The translations under genes were made by a program, and so were the position numbers. A DNA stretch of 64,000 nt from Pseudomonas sp. M30-35 (GTDB taxonomy: Bacteria > Pseudomonadota > Gammaproteobacteria > Pseudomonadales > Pseudomonadaceae), in assembly GCF_002163625.1 (NCBI RefSeq), contig NZ_CP020892.1:4402001-4466000 (forward strand). The letters run 5' to 3'. Positions 8,957-18,234 of this stretch are shown in pieces (the stretch's first letter is position 1; each line of letters begins with the position of its first letter). Under the pieces are notes generated by a model. The model was given only the letters and a program-made list of their open reading frames with translations, did not search any database and had not been told where the DNA came from.

Positions 8957-9973
8957 ATGAAGCTAAAACATACACTTGCCAGTGCCGCAACACTTATGGC
9001 CCTCGCCGGAGCGGCTCTGGCACAAACCACATTGAGCATTCAGACAGCCCAATCCGAAAGCAGTCCTACGGGTGAACTGATCGGCCAATTCAAGTCTGAT
9101 ATCGAGACCATGTCAGGCGGCAGCCTGAAGGTCGACATGTACTACTCGAGCGCATTGGTTGATACTGCCAGCTCATTTGATTCGGCAGCCAATGGCGTAC
9201 TCAGCTGCGACTTCACTAACGCCAGCTATTTGACCGGAAAAAACCCTGCGTTTCAGTTTGCCTCAGACATGATGGGTGGCTACGACACGCCCTACCAGCA
9301 ACTCTCATGGCTGTATTACGGTGGCGGAAAACAAGTACTGAACAAGCTGTACCAGAAATACGGCATGACCTTCGTCGGTTGGCACACTGGCGGTCAGGAG
9401 TCACTCAGTTCAACTCGTCCAATCAAAACCATCAAGGACTTGAAAGAGTTCAAGTTCCGCTCCCCACCGGGCATGGAGTCCGACATTTTTGCCAAACTGG
9501 GCGCCAAACCCGTGGTCATGGACTTCACCGAAATTTTCTCGGCCCTTGAAACCGGCATTATCGATGGTGCCGACGCATCCTACCTGGCGAATAACAAGAG
9601 CCTGGGCATATATGACATTGCCAAATACACGACCTTCCCTGGCTTCCATTCCATGTCGGCTGACCATCTCGCCTGCAATAGCGGTGTCTGGAACTCGCTG
9701 ACCGATACCCAGCGCGCAATTATCGACACTGCCATGCAGAAACTGGCCCTGCAAGTTGCCATGCGCTCTGAGGTCGAAAACCGCAAAGTCCTCGATTCAC
9801 TCACAGCCAGTGGCGTCACGGTATATGACTGGAGCACCGAAGACAGGGCAGCCTTTCGCAAGGCTGCACGTGAAACCTGGGAAGAGTGGGCGAAAAAATC
9901 ACCGGAAACCAAGGCCCTGGTCGACAGTCACATTGCCCATCTCAAGCGCCTGAGACTGATAAAAGAACAATAG
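8957..9973 (+). CDS. TRAP transporter periplasmic solute-binding protein (DctP-like)
   Basis: The start at 8957 gives a clean signal peptide, MKLKHTLASAATLMALAGAA, with cleavage after ALAQ or just before it; the longer reading overlaps iclR and has no signal. The 338-residue DctP-fold protein carries PIKTIKDLKEFKFRSPPG, whose Arg normally binds the substrate carboxylate, and the later GIIDGADAS helix region. It captures an acid in the periplasm and delivers it to the DctQM permease encoded at 4695-7028 on the other strand. Genes of one TRAP system are thus split over two divergent units around iclR. Confidence 0.93.
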   Translation: MKLKHTLASAATLMALAGAALAQTTLSIQTAQSESSPTGELIGQFKSDIETMSGGSLKVDMYYSSALVDTASSFDSAANGVLSCDFTNASYLTGKNPAFQFASDMMGGYDTPYQQLSWLYYGGGKQVLNKLYQKYGMTFVGWHTGGQESLSSTRPIKTIKDLKEFKFRSPPGMESDIFAKLGAKPVVMDFTEIFSALETGIIDGADASYLANNKSLGIYDIAKYTTFPGFHSMSADHLACNSGVWNSLTDTQRAIIDTAMQKLALQVAMRSEVENRKVLDSLTASGVTVYDWSTEDRAAFRKAARETWEEWAKKSPETKALVDSHIAHLKRLRLIKEQ

Positions 9974-10028
9974 CGGAGCTCCGACGCATCGCATCCGTTT
10001 ACCGAACAACCCTGTGGAATCAAGAATA

Positions 10029-11186
10029 ATGAAAATCACTGCTATAGAGCATATTCTGCTCTCTGTCCCTCTCGCTCCCAACAAGACCGCTCGTTGGTCG
10101 GGCGGCGAAATGCAGGTCGCCAATGCATCGCTGGTACGCATACAAACTGACGAAGGCATTTACGGCATCGGCGACACCTACTCAGGAGGTTGGTTTTACC
10201 CCGAAGCCTCTGGCGCGGTCATTCGTCAATTCGAAACAGTCCTGATCGGTTGCGACCCGCGTAACGTTGCCCTGCTAACACGGAAGATGACTTCAGCATG
10301 CAAGTACTGGGGACGAGTAGGCGCGTCGATCAATGCCATCAGCGCAATTGAAAACGCTTTGTGGGATATCTCCGGGAAGGCTGCCGGTTTGCCGGTCTGG
10401 AAACTCATTGGCGGACTTGCCAATGAAAGCCTGAGCTATTACGCCTCAGCCGGTCTGGAGCTTCCGCAGGAATTGATGGAGGAAGAAATGCGCGGCTATG
10501 TGGCTGCCGGCATGCCTGGCGTCAAAATCCGCGTACCGACGAATATTCACCAAGCTGTAGACAAAGTCGCGAAATGCCGCGAGTTACTTGGCCCGGACAT
10601 TAACCTGATGGTCGACGCCGTAATGGGCTCGCACCCTGCTCCATGGGATGTCAAAACAGCCATTAACTTCGCCAAAGCCATCGATGAATTCAACATCAGT
10701 TGGCTGGAAGAGCCCTGCGCCGCGGATGACTACGAGGGTATGGCCAGGGTCCGTTCGGCAGCCCCAATGCCTATCAGTGGTGGTGAAACACTGTTCGGGG
10801 CAACTGAATTCGGTCACCTGATGAAACATGCCAGCGTAGACATTATTCAACCGGATGCCTGCACTTCCGGGGGCATTCTTGAATGCATGCGCATCGCAGC
10901 TAATGCACAACTTTTCGGCATGGGCGTTGTTCCCCATGCTTGGGGGTCAGCGGCAACATTAATGGCCAACCTTCACTGGGCGTTTGCCGCACCCAATGTG
11001 ACACTGCAGGAATACCCGACCTGGGGCTTTTCTCTGCGCGACGAGATGCTCGCCGAGCCGCTGCAGTTCAGTAATGGGCGCATCCTGCCGCCGAGTGCTC
11101 CTGGCCTTGGCGTCCAGCTATCCGACGCGCTCATGGATAAGTACCGCTGGGCCGGAGGCACTGGCGCGCACGTACGCTCAGCCTAA
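10029..11186 (+). CDS. Enolase-superfamily dehydratase/racemase (mandelate racemase-like)
   Basis: The 385-residue protein has the capping domain and (beta/alpha)8 barrel of the mandelate racemase subgroup. The second-strand acid/base motif is VKIR: the first Lys is kept but the second Lys of KxK is Arg. Metal ligands are Asp in LMVDAVMG, Glu in SWLEEP and Glu in SGGETLFG. The dyad Asp is in IIQPDACTSGG and the general-base His in VVPHAWGS. It abstracts an alpha-proton of a carboxylate, most likely dehydrating a sugar acid. It is co-oriented with the TRAP binding protein 55 bp upstream. The exact substrate cannot be read from sequence. Confidence 0.88.
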   Translation: MKITAIEHILLSVPLAPNKTARWSGGEMQVANASLVRIQTDEGIYGIGDTYSGGWFYPEASGAVIRQFETVLIGCDPRNVALLTRKMTSACKYWGRVGASINAISAIENALWDISGKAAGLPVWKLIGGLANESLSYYASAGLELPQELMEEEMRGYVAAGMPGVKIRVPTNIHQAVDKVAKCRELLGPDINLMVDAVMGSHPAPWDVKTAINFAKAIDEFNISWLEEPCAADDYEGMARVRSAAPMPISGGETLFGATEFGHLMKHASVDIIQPDACTSGGILECMRIAANAQLFGMGVVPHAWGSAATLMANLHWAFAAPNVTLQEYPTWGFSLRDEMLAEPLQFSNGRILPPSAPGLGVQLSDALMDKYRWAGGTGAHVRSA

Positions 11187-11663
11187 ATCTGCTCAACCCA
11201 GCCCCCTGGTAGCTTGGAGTCACGGTTGATGGGGTATGACCATAGAAGGCGCGACCTTCAGCTTCACCCCATCGCCCCCTGATTGGGCACCCGCGACGAA
11301 GTCGAAGACCCACAGAGCCTAGCCATGTGGCTCGAGGCTGGAGGTCGACGGTCACCGCTACCAACTGGGGTCAAGCAAAACCATGATTTTCGGCGTGACC
11401 CACCAGGCTTCCTACTTGCCCCAACTTATGAGATTGCAGCCTGGAGACATCAGCAGCGCAAGCCCTCATCAGGCGGGTGTCTGGCATACGAACAGAACCA
11501 GAAAACTTATTTGGCTTAGCCGATAGCAGAATCGGCCAGGACACCAATTGGGTTGGGGTTCCAGGAAAAATCGCGTGTTTGGCCGAACAGTCCGATTTAG
11601 CGCTACAGCAGAATGAGCAGATTGTGACGTTCTGCTACAGAGCAGCAAGCGCTGAAACCGGCC
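11187..11663. other. Gene-poor stretch between catabolic cluster and dtd
   Basis: About 480 bases without a supported gene. Short open frames such as 11283-11519 have no ribosome site, no recognisable domain and odd composition. It could be a decayed gene or insertion remnant, but I could not identify one. Confidence 0.5.
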
Positions 11664-12101
11664 TCAGGTCTCTAGCAGGAAAGTGACCGGTCCATCGTTG
11701 ATCAACTGCACCTGCATATCAGCGCCAAAGCGCCCGGTGGCGACAACCGGGTGCTGGCGGCGTGCCTGCTCGAGCAACAGATCAAACAGCTCCGTAGCCA
11801 TCGCTGGCGGCGCAGCAGTAGAAAAGCTCGGGCGCAGGCCGCTTTTAGTATCTGCCGCCAAGGTGAACTGCGATACCAGCAGCAAGCCGCCAGCAACATC
11901 ACTCACCGAGCAGTTCATCTTGCCATCGGCATCACTAAAGACCCGGTACTTGAGCAGTTTGTGCAACATTTTGCTGACACTGGCGGGCGTATCGTGTGGC
12001 TCCACACCAACGAGTACCAGCAAACCTTGTTCAATCGCGCCAACAACTTCGCCCTCAACCGTCACTTGCGCACTGCTTACCCGCTGAATCAGTGCCTTCA
12101 T
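11664..12101 (-). CDS. dtd: D-aminoacyl-tRNA deacylase
   Basis: Dtd removes D-amino acids wrongly loaded on tRNA, protecting translation. The 145-residue protein has [18 protein letters not shown] at the start, the catalytic [17 protein letters not shown], and the second signature [11 protein letters not shown] at the C-terminus, whose Gly-Pro pair forms the chiral-proofreading site with the partner subunit of the dimer. The start overlaps the pip stop by 4 bp (ATGA), so the two genes are translationally coupled, the standard Pseudomonas arrangement. Confidence 0.96.
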   Translation of the reverse strand: MKALIQRVSSAQVTVEGEVVGAIEQGLLVLVGVEPHDTPASVSKMLHKLLKYRVFSDADGKMNCSVSDVAGGLLLVSQFTLAADTKSGLRPSFSTAAPPAMATELFDLLLEQARRQHPVVATGRFGADMQVQLINDGPVTFLLET

Positions 12102-13069
12102 GCTTCATCCGGCGCCAAATCAAGGATACGTCGTGCAACCTGATCTGTTGCCCGGACCAATGCATCGGCGATTCCGACTTCAGAGGCGGAATGGCCAGCG
12201 TCGCGGATAATCTGCAACTCACTGTTTGGCCAGTTCTGGTGCAGCTCCCAAGCGTTGTCCAGCGGGCAGATCACATCATAGCGACCGTGCACGATAACAC
12301 CGGGCAGATGGGCAATCTTGTGCATGTCACGGATCAGTTGATCAGGCTCAAGGAAGCCATTGTTAACAAAGTAATGGCACTCAATGCGGGCAATTGATAA
12401 GGCCCGATGTGAGTCGCAAAAGCGGTCTACCACTTGCGGGTTTGGTCGCAGTGTCGCGGTGCGGCCCTCCCAGGTAGACCATGCCTTAGCCGCATGCATC
12501 TGGGCGATCTGGTCACTACCGGTCAGGCGCTTATGAAATGCGCGCATGAGGTCACCACGCTCCTCCTGCGGAATCGGCGCAACGTAATCCTGCCAGTAAT
12601 CCGGAAACAGGCGGCTGGCACCTTCCTGATAGAACCACTGCAGTTCTTGCGGACGGCAGAGGAATATCCCGCGCAGAATTAAAGCGTGGACTCGCTCGGG
12701 ATGCGCTTGAGCATAAGCCAAACCGAGAGTCGAACCCCACGAGCCACCGAATACCACCCACTTATCGATGCCCAAATGCTGGCGAATAACTTCGAGGTCA
12801 GCGACTAGATCCCAAGTGGTATTGTTCTCCACACTTGCATGCGGGGTTGAGCGCCCGCAGCCACGCTGGTCGAAGGTGACAATGCGGTACAGGTTCGGGT
12901 CAAAGAAGCGCCGACTCAGCGCATCACACCCGGCTCCCGGACCGCCATGAACAAACACTACAGGCAAACCATCCGGCGATCCGCTTTCATCCACGTAAAG
13001 CACATGCGGCGCATCCACTGCCAGCTCGTGGCGGGCGTAGGGTTTAATCTCCGGATACAACGTTTGCAT
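12098..13069 (-). CDS. pip: Proline iminopeptidase
   Basis: A cytoplasmic serine alpha/beta-hydrolase (family S33) that cleaves N-terminal proline from peptides. The 323-residue protein shows the oxyanion-loop HGGPGAG, the nucleophile elbow [10 protein letters not shown] with Ser in GGSWGS, the FDQRGCGRS signature, and a C-terminal catalytic Asp/His (GRYDVICP and RDAGHSA). The ribosome site AGGAG lies 6 bases before ATG. It is upstream of, and overlaps, dtd. Confidence 0.95.
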   Translation of the reverse strand: MQTLYPEIKPYARHELAVDAPHVLYVDESGSPDGLPVVFVHGGPGAGCDALSRRFFDPNLYRIVTFDQRGCGRSTPHASVENNTTWDLVADLEVIRQHLGIDKWVVFGGSWGSTLGLAYAQAHPERVHALILRGIFLCRPQELQWFYQEGASRLFPDYWQDYVAPIPQEERGDLMRAFHKRLTGSDQIAQMHAAKAWSTWEGRTATLRPNPQVVDRFCDSHRALSIARIECHYFVNNGFLEPDQLIRDMHKIAHLPGVIVHGRYDVICPLDNAWELHQNWPNSELQIIRDAGHSASEVGIADALVRATDQVARRILDLAPDEA

Positions 13070-13158
13070 GGTTAGCTCCTGAAATATTTTTTACAGTGTC
13101 ATCGGCACTGGTAACAACCTTTCTGCCGAGCATCATAACCATGGAGTAGGCATCGCGT

Positions 13159-13593
13159 ATGTCAGTAAAACTATTTGCTTTACCGCTACTGCTGGGTTTC
13201 GCCCTGCTCTTGGGTTGTGGCGCCAAAGATAGCCCACAGGCTGCACTAGACAAGGCTGTACAGCAACTACAGGACGACCTTGAAGCGAAAAAAACCAACG
13301 CGGTGCTGGACCAGTTACACCCTGAATTCGCCGCCCAGCAGCAGTTTGATCACGACTGGGCCAAGCGCACCATGACTTTATTGTTTCTACGTTACAAGAA
13401 CGTCAAAGTCATGGCCCTGAGTAAAGACAGTCGAATCGATCCAACTTACAGCTCTAAAGGCTACACCGAAGCCCAAGTAGCCCTGACCGGGGCTGAAGGA
13501 TTGATCCCGGATAGCGCGCGTCATTACGCAGTGAAACTTGAGTGGTGGCTTGAAGGCGATACCTGGAAGTTGGCTCGGCTGAACTGGCAATAA
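13159..13593 (+). CDS. Small lipoprotein of unknown function
   Basis: A 144-residue protein with a lipoprotein signal peptide: the hydrophobic stretch LPLLLGFALLLG is followed by Cys in the lipobox LLGC at residue 21. The mature part is a mixed alpha/beta chain with Trp-rich end KLEWWLEGDTWKLARLNWQ, reminiscent of small NTF2-like periplasmic domains, but I do not recognise the family. It is divergent from pip and convergent with a lipocalin gene. Residue 22 is not Asp, so outer-membrane sorting is expected. Confidence 0.75.
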   Translation: MSVKLFALPLLLGFALLLGCGAKDSPQAALDKAVQQLQDDLEAKKTNAVLDQLHPEFAAQQQFDHDWAKRTMTLLFLRYKNVKVMALSKDSRIDPTYSSKGYTEAQVALTGAEGLIPDSARHYAVKLEWWLEGDTWKLARLNWQ

Positions 13594-13594
13594 C

Positions 13595-13617
13595 GCGCCC
13601 GGCGTTACGGCGGGCGC
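13595..13617. terminator. GC-rich hairpin between convergent genes
   Basis: GCGCCCG (13595-13601) pairs with CGGGCGC (13611-13617) around a 9-base loop, placed between the lipoprotein stop and the lipocalin stop. There is no strong T-tract on either side, so it may act as a weak bidirectional terminator. Confidence 0.45.
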
Positions 13618-13624
13618 ATTGTGC

Positions 13625-14188
13625 TTATTGTTTTGGCATCTCTGCATCCGGCGTGCGCCAGATCAGTTCCTCGGTGTCATAACCACGGTCATGCGCCACT
13701 TCAAGCAGTTTGGCGCGCTGCTCTGTGCTTAGCTCAGTGCTGCGTGACAGCAGCCACAGGTACCTGTGATTAGGGCTGCCAACCAGCGCATGCTGGTAGT
13801 CATCATCCAGATACAGCACCCAGTAATCACCCTTGGCCACACCCGGTAAGAGATCGCTAAACCAATTATCGAAGCTCACCCAGAGTTTATCGGTCTTACC
13901 CTCAACCTGAGGCACTGCTTGGCCCACGGCCTCCTGCCATTTACCTTCGGCGTCGCGGCACTTGTTAACCACGCTGACACTGCCATCAGCCTGCAGCGCG
14001 TATTCCGCCTGCGACTGCTCACAGTTGCGCTGGAAGAACATCGGCAAGCGTGCTTGCTCATACCAAGTTCCTTGGTAGCGCTCCAGGTCAACTTTATCGA
14101 CGGTCTTAGGCGGCACTGCTCCAGTGCCGGAATTGGCACAGCCAGCCAACATTGCAGCCGCGCATACGCCTATAAGAATTCGCTTCAT
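13625..14188 (-). CDS. Outer-membrane lipocalin (Blc-like)
   Basis: The 187-residue protein has a lipoprotein signal ending AAAMLAGC and the lipocalin fold. The first signature is LERYQGTWYEQARLP (GxW), the second YWVLYLDDDYQHALVG (TDY-like), and the third is near YLWLLSR (R in the last motif). Bacterial lipocalins of this type bind lysophospholipids or fatty acids at the outer membrane. It is followed 7 bp upstream on the same strand by a short OmlA-like gene, so the two may be co-transcribed. Confidence 0.9.
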   Translation of the reverse strand: MKRILIGVCAAAMLAGCANSGTGAVPPKTVDKVDLERYQGTWYEQARLPMFFQRNCEQSQAEYALQADGSVSVVNKCRDAEGKWQEAVGQAVPQVEGKTDKLWVSFDNWFSDLLPGVAKGDYWVLYLDDDYQHALVGSPNHRYLWLLSRSTELSTEQRAKLLEVAHDRGYDTEELIWRTPDAEMPKQ

Positions 14189-14195
14189 AGCTTCC

Positions 14196-14450
14196 TCAGT
14201 TCAGGCCTTCGCCTGAAAACATCATGACTTTATCGCCGGCGTATTGAACGCTGATAAATTGCTTTCTATCGCCCCACGTACAGCTCGACAAACCCATAGC
14301 ACCCGCGCAATCAGTCGGATCACCGAGCAATGCTTCAACCTCGGCTTTAGTCATCCCAGATTTGAGTTTTGAATAGTTTTCTTGCGTGACCTTGCTGCAT
14401 GCAGCAAGCAATACACAAAAACCCAGCAACGCGATATTACGCAGCGACAT
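14196..14450 (-). CDS. Small SmpA/OmlA-like lipoprotein
   Basis: An 84-residue protein with lipobox LLAACS and a short globular domain, NYSKLKSGMTKAEVEALLGDP, the signature of the BamE/SmpA/OmlA-like fold (DUF3862-type). DCAGAMGLSSCTWGD could form a disulfide. It is too short to be BamE itself. It precedes the lipocalin gene by 7 bp on the same strand. Confidence 0.8.
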   Translation of the reverse strand: MSLRNIALLGFCVLLAACSKVTQENYSKLKSGMTKAEVEALLGDPTDCAGAMGLSSCTWGDRKQFISVQYAGDKVMMFSGEGLN

Positions 14451-14517
14451 AACTAAAGCTCCCTATTTTCAGTGAGCTAAGATTGGCACACTCGCTCACC
14501 GTCTGTCGCATATGACG

Positions 14518-15120
14518 TCAGAAACGCGAGCCAGGTTCCTGCAAAAATAACTGTTCCTGTTCAGTCGAGGGACGACCCAGAACGGTGTTGCGATGGGGGA
14601 AGCGTTGAAAGCGCGCAATTATTCGCTGATGACGCTCGGCATAGTCGAGATAATCAGCGAACAATGCCTGTTCAGATGGGCTGGCCTGGGCGCGCAGTTG
14701 GGTAAATGCCGCAACCGCTTGGTCTTGTAAGCAAAGATCTTCGGCGTGTTCCAGGACCAAATAAATAAACACCCGTTGGATAGGTGCTAATTGCAGGTCA
14801 GAGCCTTGCGCAATGCCTGCTTGAACATACTGCTGAGCAAGCGCATCACCGGAATACCCTCGTGGATCATCACGAAAGATCATTCGCGGCAATTGATCAA
14901 GCAACAGAATCAGCGCCAGCCAGCCCTCGGGCTGTTTTTGCCATTCAAGCAACTGACCCGCCAATGCCTGCTCGACCCAGTCACCGAAGCGCTCTCGCGC
15001 CTCGGCATCTTGGCTGTCGCGCTTACCAAACCAAAGTTTGGAGCGCGCAGCAGCAGCCTCGACGGCACTTGTCGATGGACCAAACCACCACTCAAGCAAT
15101 TCCTGCCAAGGCTGATTCAC
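14518..15120 (-). CDS. DUF924 family protein
   Basis: A 200-residue cytoplasmic protein of the all-helical, TPR-like DUF924 family. Signatures are FGDWVEQALAG, LALILLLDQLPRMIFRDDPRGYSGDALAQ (read here as LLDQLPRMIFR then DALAQQYV), and YLVLEHAEDLCLQDQAV, ending in RFQRFPHRNTVLGR. The function of the family is unknown. It lies 3 bp after fbp on the same strand, suggesting co-transcription, as in other Pseudomonas. Confidence 0.88.
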   Translation of the reverse strand: MNQPWQELLEWWFGPSTSAVEAAAARSKLWFGKRDSQDAEARERFGDWVEQALAGQLLEWQKQPEGWLALILLLDQLPRMIFRDDPRGYSGDALAQQYVQAGIAQGSDLQLAPIQRVFIYLVLEHAEDLCLQDQAVAAFTQLRAQASPSEQALFADYLDYAERHQRIIARFQRFPHRNTVLGRPSTEQEQLFLQEPGSRF

Positions 15121-15123
15121 GGT

Positions 15124-16131
15124 TTACTTCTTATGGTAAGAGGTAACGCGCTCAACTTCTTCTTTCGAACCCAGGTAAACCGCAACACGCTGGTGTAAGG
15201 AAGTCGGCTGGATATCCATGATGCGCTGTTCGCCGTTGGTTGAGACGCCGCCAGCCTGTTCGATAATGAACGACATCGGGTTAGCTTCGTACATCAAGCG
15301 CAACTTGCCTGGTTTCTCAGGTTCACGCCCATCACGCGGGTACATAAACAAACCACCACGGGTGAGAATGCGGTGAACGTCAGCCACCATGGCCGCAATC
15401 CAACGCATGTTGTAATTCTTCTTCAACGGACCCTCTTCACCGGCCAGCAGTTCGCCCACGTAACGCTTAACCGGTTCTTCCCAGTGGCGTTGGTTGGACA
15501 TATTGATGGCAAATTCCTGGGTGGTTTCAGGCACCTTGATATTGTCATGGGTCAGCACAAAGCTGCCCAGTTCGCGGTCCAGAGTGAAGCCTTTAACGCC
15601 GTTGCCCAGCGTCAGCATCAACATGGTCTGCGGGCCGTAGATCGCGTAACCGGCGGCAACCTGCTCAGTTCCCGGCTGAAGGAATGCGTCTTCGCCCAAA
15701 TCGCCCTCGTCACCGTTACGCTCAGGACAACGCAGAACGGAGAAGATGGTTCCAACAGAGACGTTTACATCGATATTCGAACTGCCATCGAGCGGGTCGA
15801 AAACCAGCAAGTACGCGCCCTTCGGATAACGTCCCGGAATTTGGTAAGCGTTGTCCATTTCTTCAGATGCCATGCCCGCCAGGTGGCCGCCCCACTCGTT
15901 GGCTTCAAGCAGAATCTCGTTGGAAATAACATCGAGCTTCTTTTGCACTTCACCTTGGACGTTCTCGGTTTCCATGCTGCCTAGCACGCCGCCAAGCGCA
16001 CCCTTGGACACTTGATGGCTGATCGCCTTACAAGCCCGTGCAACAACTTCAATCAGGAAGCGAAGATCAGCCGGAGTGTTGTGGCTGCGGGTTTGCTCGA
16101 TCAGATAGCGACTCAGGGTAACGCGGGACAT
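15124..16131 (-). CDS. fbp: Fructose-1,6-bisphosphatase class 1
   Basis: Fbp hydrolyses fructose-1,6-bisphosphate to fructose-6-phosphate, the committed step of gluconeogenesis, with Mg2+. The 335-residue protein has the metal-binding signature [15 protein letters not shown], the substrate region [20 protein letters not shown] (split across the dimer face), and the [11 protein letters not shown] and [15 protein letters not shown] blocks typical of class 1. No N-terminal or C-terminal extension. It is the first gene of a pair with the DUF924 gene. Confidence 0.97.
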   Translation of the reverse strand: MSRVTLSRYLIEQTRSHNTPADLRFLIEVVARACKAISHQVSKGALGGVLGSMETENVQGEVQKKLDVISNEILLEANEWGGHLAGMASEEMDNAYQIPGRYPKGAYLLVFDPLDGSSNIDVNVSVGTIFSVLRCPERNGDEGDLGEDAFLQPGTEQVAAGYAIYGPQTMLMLTLGNGVKGFTLDRELGSFVLTHDNIKVPETTQEFAINMSNQRHWEEPVKRYVGELLAGEEGPLKKNYNMRWIAAMVADVHRILTRGGLFMYPRDGREPEKPGKLRLMYEANPMSFIIEQAGGVSTNGEQRIMDIQPTSLHQRVAVYLGSKEEVERVTSYHKK

Positions 16132-16211
16132 GTCAGGCTCCGAAGATAGGAAATCGCGCGCAGTTTAACCGTTTATGGGCGCCAGCGTCTTCTGCTGCCG
16201 CCCATCGGTAG

Positions 16212-18113
16212 TTACCAGTCCCAGGCCAGTGACAGCGCAACACCTTGCTGCTTGTTGTCGTCACTCTTGCTCAGGCTGTAAACCCCGCGCAGTGCAAGGT
16301 CGCTAGCCAGTTGCTGGCTAAAACCCAGGCTGGCACGATCGAGATTGTCGTCTGGAGTGTAGCCCTGCAATTTGTAGTCAATTCCGGGCAGGCTGTTGAG
16401 AGAAACCCGCACATCTGTACTGTCATCGTCGTACTCGGCTTCATGGGCAACTTCAGCAAACACCTGAGTCGCTTGAGTGATTGCCCAGCGGCCCTGCATA
16501 CCGATGCCTAGACGCTTGGAAGTGCGGTCCTGATCACCGAAATTAAGGGCTGTGGAGCTAGCACCACTTTCGTCATAGCCATCGACCTCAATTTTTGCAT
16601 AGTCCGCGCTCACAAATGGACTCAGGTGCCAGTTGCTGCCAGGCTGCGCGATGTCATAGCCGACCCGTCCCGAAAGCGCCCACAAGGTGCCGTCGGTATC
16701 GCCTTTTTCTGATCGCTCAACGCGCCCCAGTTCAATTTTGCGCTTGAGGTCGTGATAATCCAGATAACCGGCCGACACGGAAGCATCCGCCCACCAGCGG
16801 TTATGTTGATACTGAGCAAATGCGCTGCCTAGGTAACTGCGCATGTCGTAGTCGGAATCTGCGCTGCCCACCTCAAGGTTTTGCTCGTAAAGCCCCATCA
16901 TCAGGCCAAAGCGCCAGCTATCATTGACTCGATAGCTGCCGCCGACGTTGAGGCTGTAGCCGTCTCCATCACCACTTGGCGAAGCCGCCTGGCTGTCAAA
17001 GTCGAGATGCTGGCCTGCGCCAGAAACAATTGCACGCCACTGCCCCACTGGCTGCCAGGCTTCCCAGTCCGCAATGTACTGGTTACGCAACTGGTCCTGG
17101 TGAGCGCGCAAGGTGCCGTGGGCCATTTCTGGCAACAGGCTGAGTTCCCAAGGCGCCGCAAGCAGCGAGTAGGCGTAATCGGCGAAGATTTCCTGAATGG
17201 CAGTGGTCGGGTGCACGCTGTCGTTGTAAATCAGCTTGCTCGGGTCCGGTGTAGCGCTATTGATGCCCCACGTCGCGTTGACATCGCCGCAATCGGCAAA
17301 GCAACTGCCGGTCAGATTTTGCGTGCTATCGAAGCCATACGCAGCAGCATTCTGCAGCACTTCGTTAAACAGTACGGGTACGTTAAGCGGAATGATTTGC
17401 GCATCGATTTGTGACAGCTGGCTGACCAACTCAGTGTTGAAATCCTGGCCAATCGCGGTAATGGTCGGCGCTAAGGCGGTGCCTGAGATAGCTGGCGTTG
17501 TGCCAACATCTGGCAGCAGCGAAACCATGATATAGCGCGCACCTGCACCTTGTAGGGCGCGCACGCTGTCGGCCAACTGAGTCGCAGCCACCTGCGGGCC
17601 AGAGCTAAAGATAGTGCCCTGTAGAAAATCGTTGCCGCCGCCATTGACGTAGAACAGCGCGTTGCGGTCGAGACTCAAGCCACGGTTTGCCAGGTCAACC
17701 AAGTAACCATCGCGAGTGCGAGTGCCTGCTACCGAGCCGCCAGCCTGGGTAATTGAGTCGTAAATTTGATCAGTGCGGTAACCGCCTACAGCCCAGTTAT
17801 TGCCGTCGGCCAGACCTTGATCAGCATAAACCTGTGAAGTGGAAGGTGCTTGCGGCCCCAGACCTAACTGCTCCCCCAGCAACATAGGTGAGGTCGAGCC
17901 GTAGATTTCACCGCTGCCATTTTGATAGGTAGGACCCACCCGGTTGGTGAAGCGACGAGTCGCGCCAGCGGGGCCATCTGTATCAGCAAACTGCCCGGCA
18001 TCACTTAAACTGTCACCGAATACAATCAAGTTGCTGAAGGGACCAGCACTGGTAAACGTTGAATAGCTGGCAAGCATGCACGCCACAGCGAGCGGAGTTA
18101 GGATGCGTTTCAC
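16212..18113 (-). CDS. estA: GDSL autotransporter esterase (EstA-like)
   Basis: The 633-residue protein begins with signal peptide MKRILTPLAVACMLAS ending near TSAG. The passenger is an SGNH/GDSL hydrolase: block I LIVFGDSLSDAGQF with catalytic Ser, block III NGGGNDF with Asn, and block V YNDSVHPTT with the Asp-His pair. Residues from about 350 form a type V autotransporter barrel with alternating aromatic strands, ending LSLAWDW. In P. aeruginosa EstA is anchored in the outer membrane and affects rhamnolipid production and motility. It is a single gene, followed by fbp on the same strand. Confidence 0.93.
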   Translation of the reverse strand: MKRILTPLAVACMLASYSTFTSAGPFSNLIVFGDSLSDAGQFADTDGPAGATRRFTNRVGPTYQNGSGEIYGSTSPMLLGEQLGLGPQAPSTSQVYADQGLADGNNWAVGGYRTDQIYDSITQAGGSVAGTRTRDGYLVDLANRGLSLDRNALFYVNGGGNDFLQGTIFSSGPQVAATQLADSVRALQGAGARYIMVSLLPDVGTTPAISGTALAPTITAIGQDFNTELVSQLSQIDAQIIPLNVPVLFNEVLQNAAAYGFDSTQNLTGSCFADCGDVNATWGINSATPDPSKLIYNDSVHPTTAIQEIFADYAYSLLAAPWELSLLPEMAHGTLRAHQDQLRNQYIADWEAWQPVGQWRAIVSGAGQHLDFDSQAASPSGDGDGYSLNVGGSYRVNDSWRFGLMMGLYEQNLEVGSADSDYDMRSYLGSAFAQYQHNRWWADASVSAGYLDYHDLKRKIELGRVERSEKGDTDGTLWALSGRVGYDIAQPGSNWHLSPFVSADYAKIEVDGYDESGASSTALNFGDQDRTSKRLGIGMQGRWAITQATQVFAEVAHEAEYDDDSTDVRVSLNSLPGIDYKLQGYTPDDNLDRASLGFSQQLASDLALRGVYSLSKSDDNKQQGVALSLAWDW

Positions 18114-18234
18114 TGGGTATTCCTTTATTTATTGTTATAGGCAGTACCAACAGCTCAAATTTAGCCAGTTTTTGCAGTGATTGCACTACTTGGTCTGACT
18201 GAATGATCCTCGCCAGTCATTATGCAAACGTCAC

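Noticed and set aside
16175..16205. Hairpin ATGGGCG...CGCCCAT between estA and fbp as a terminator
   Set aside because: It has no T-tract on the minus strand and an uneven loop, so it is not supported as a terminator.
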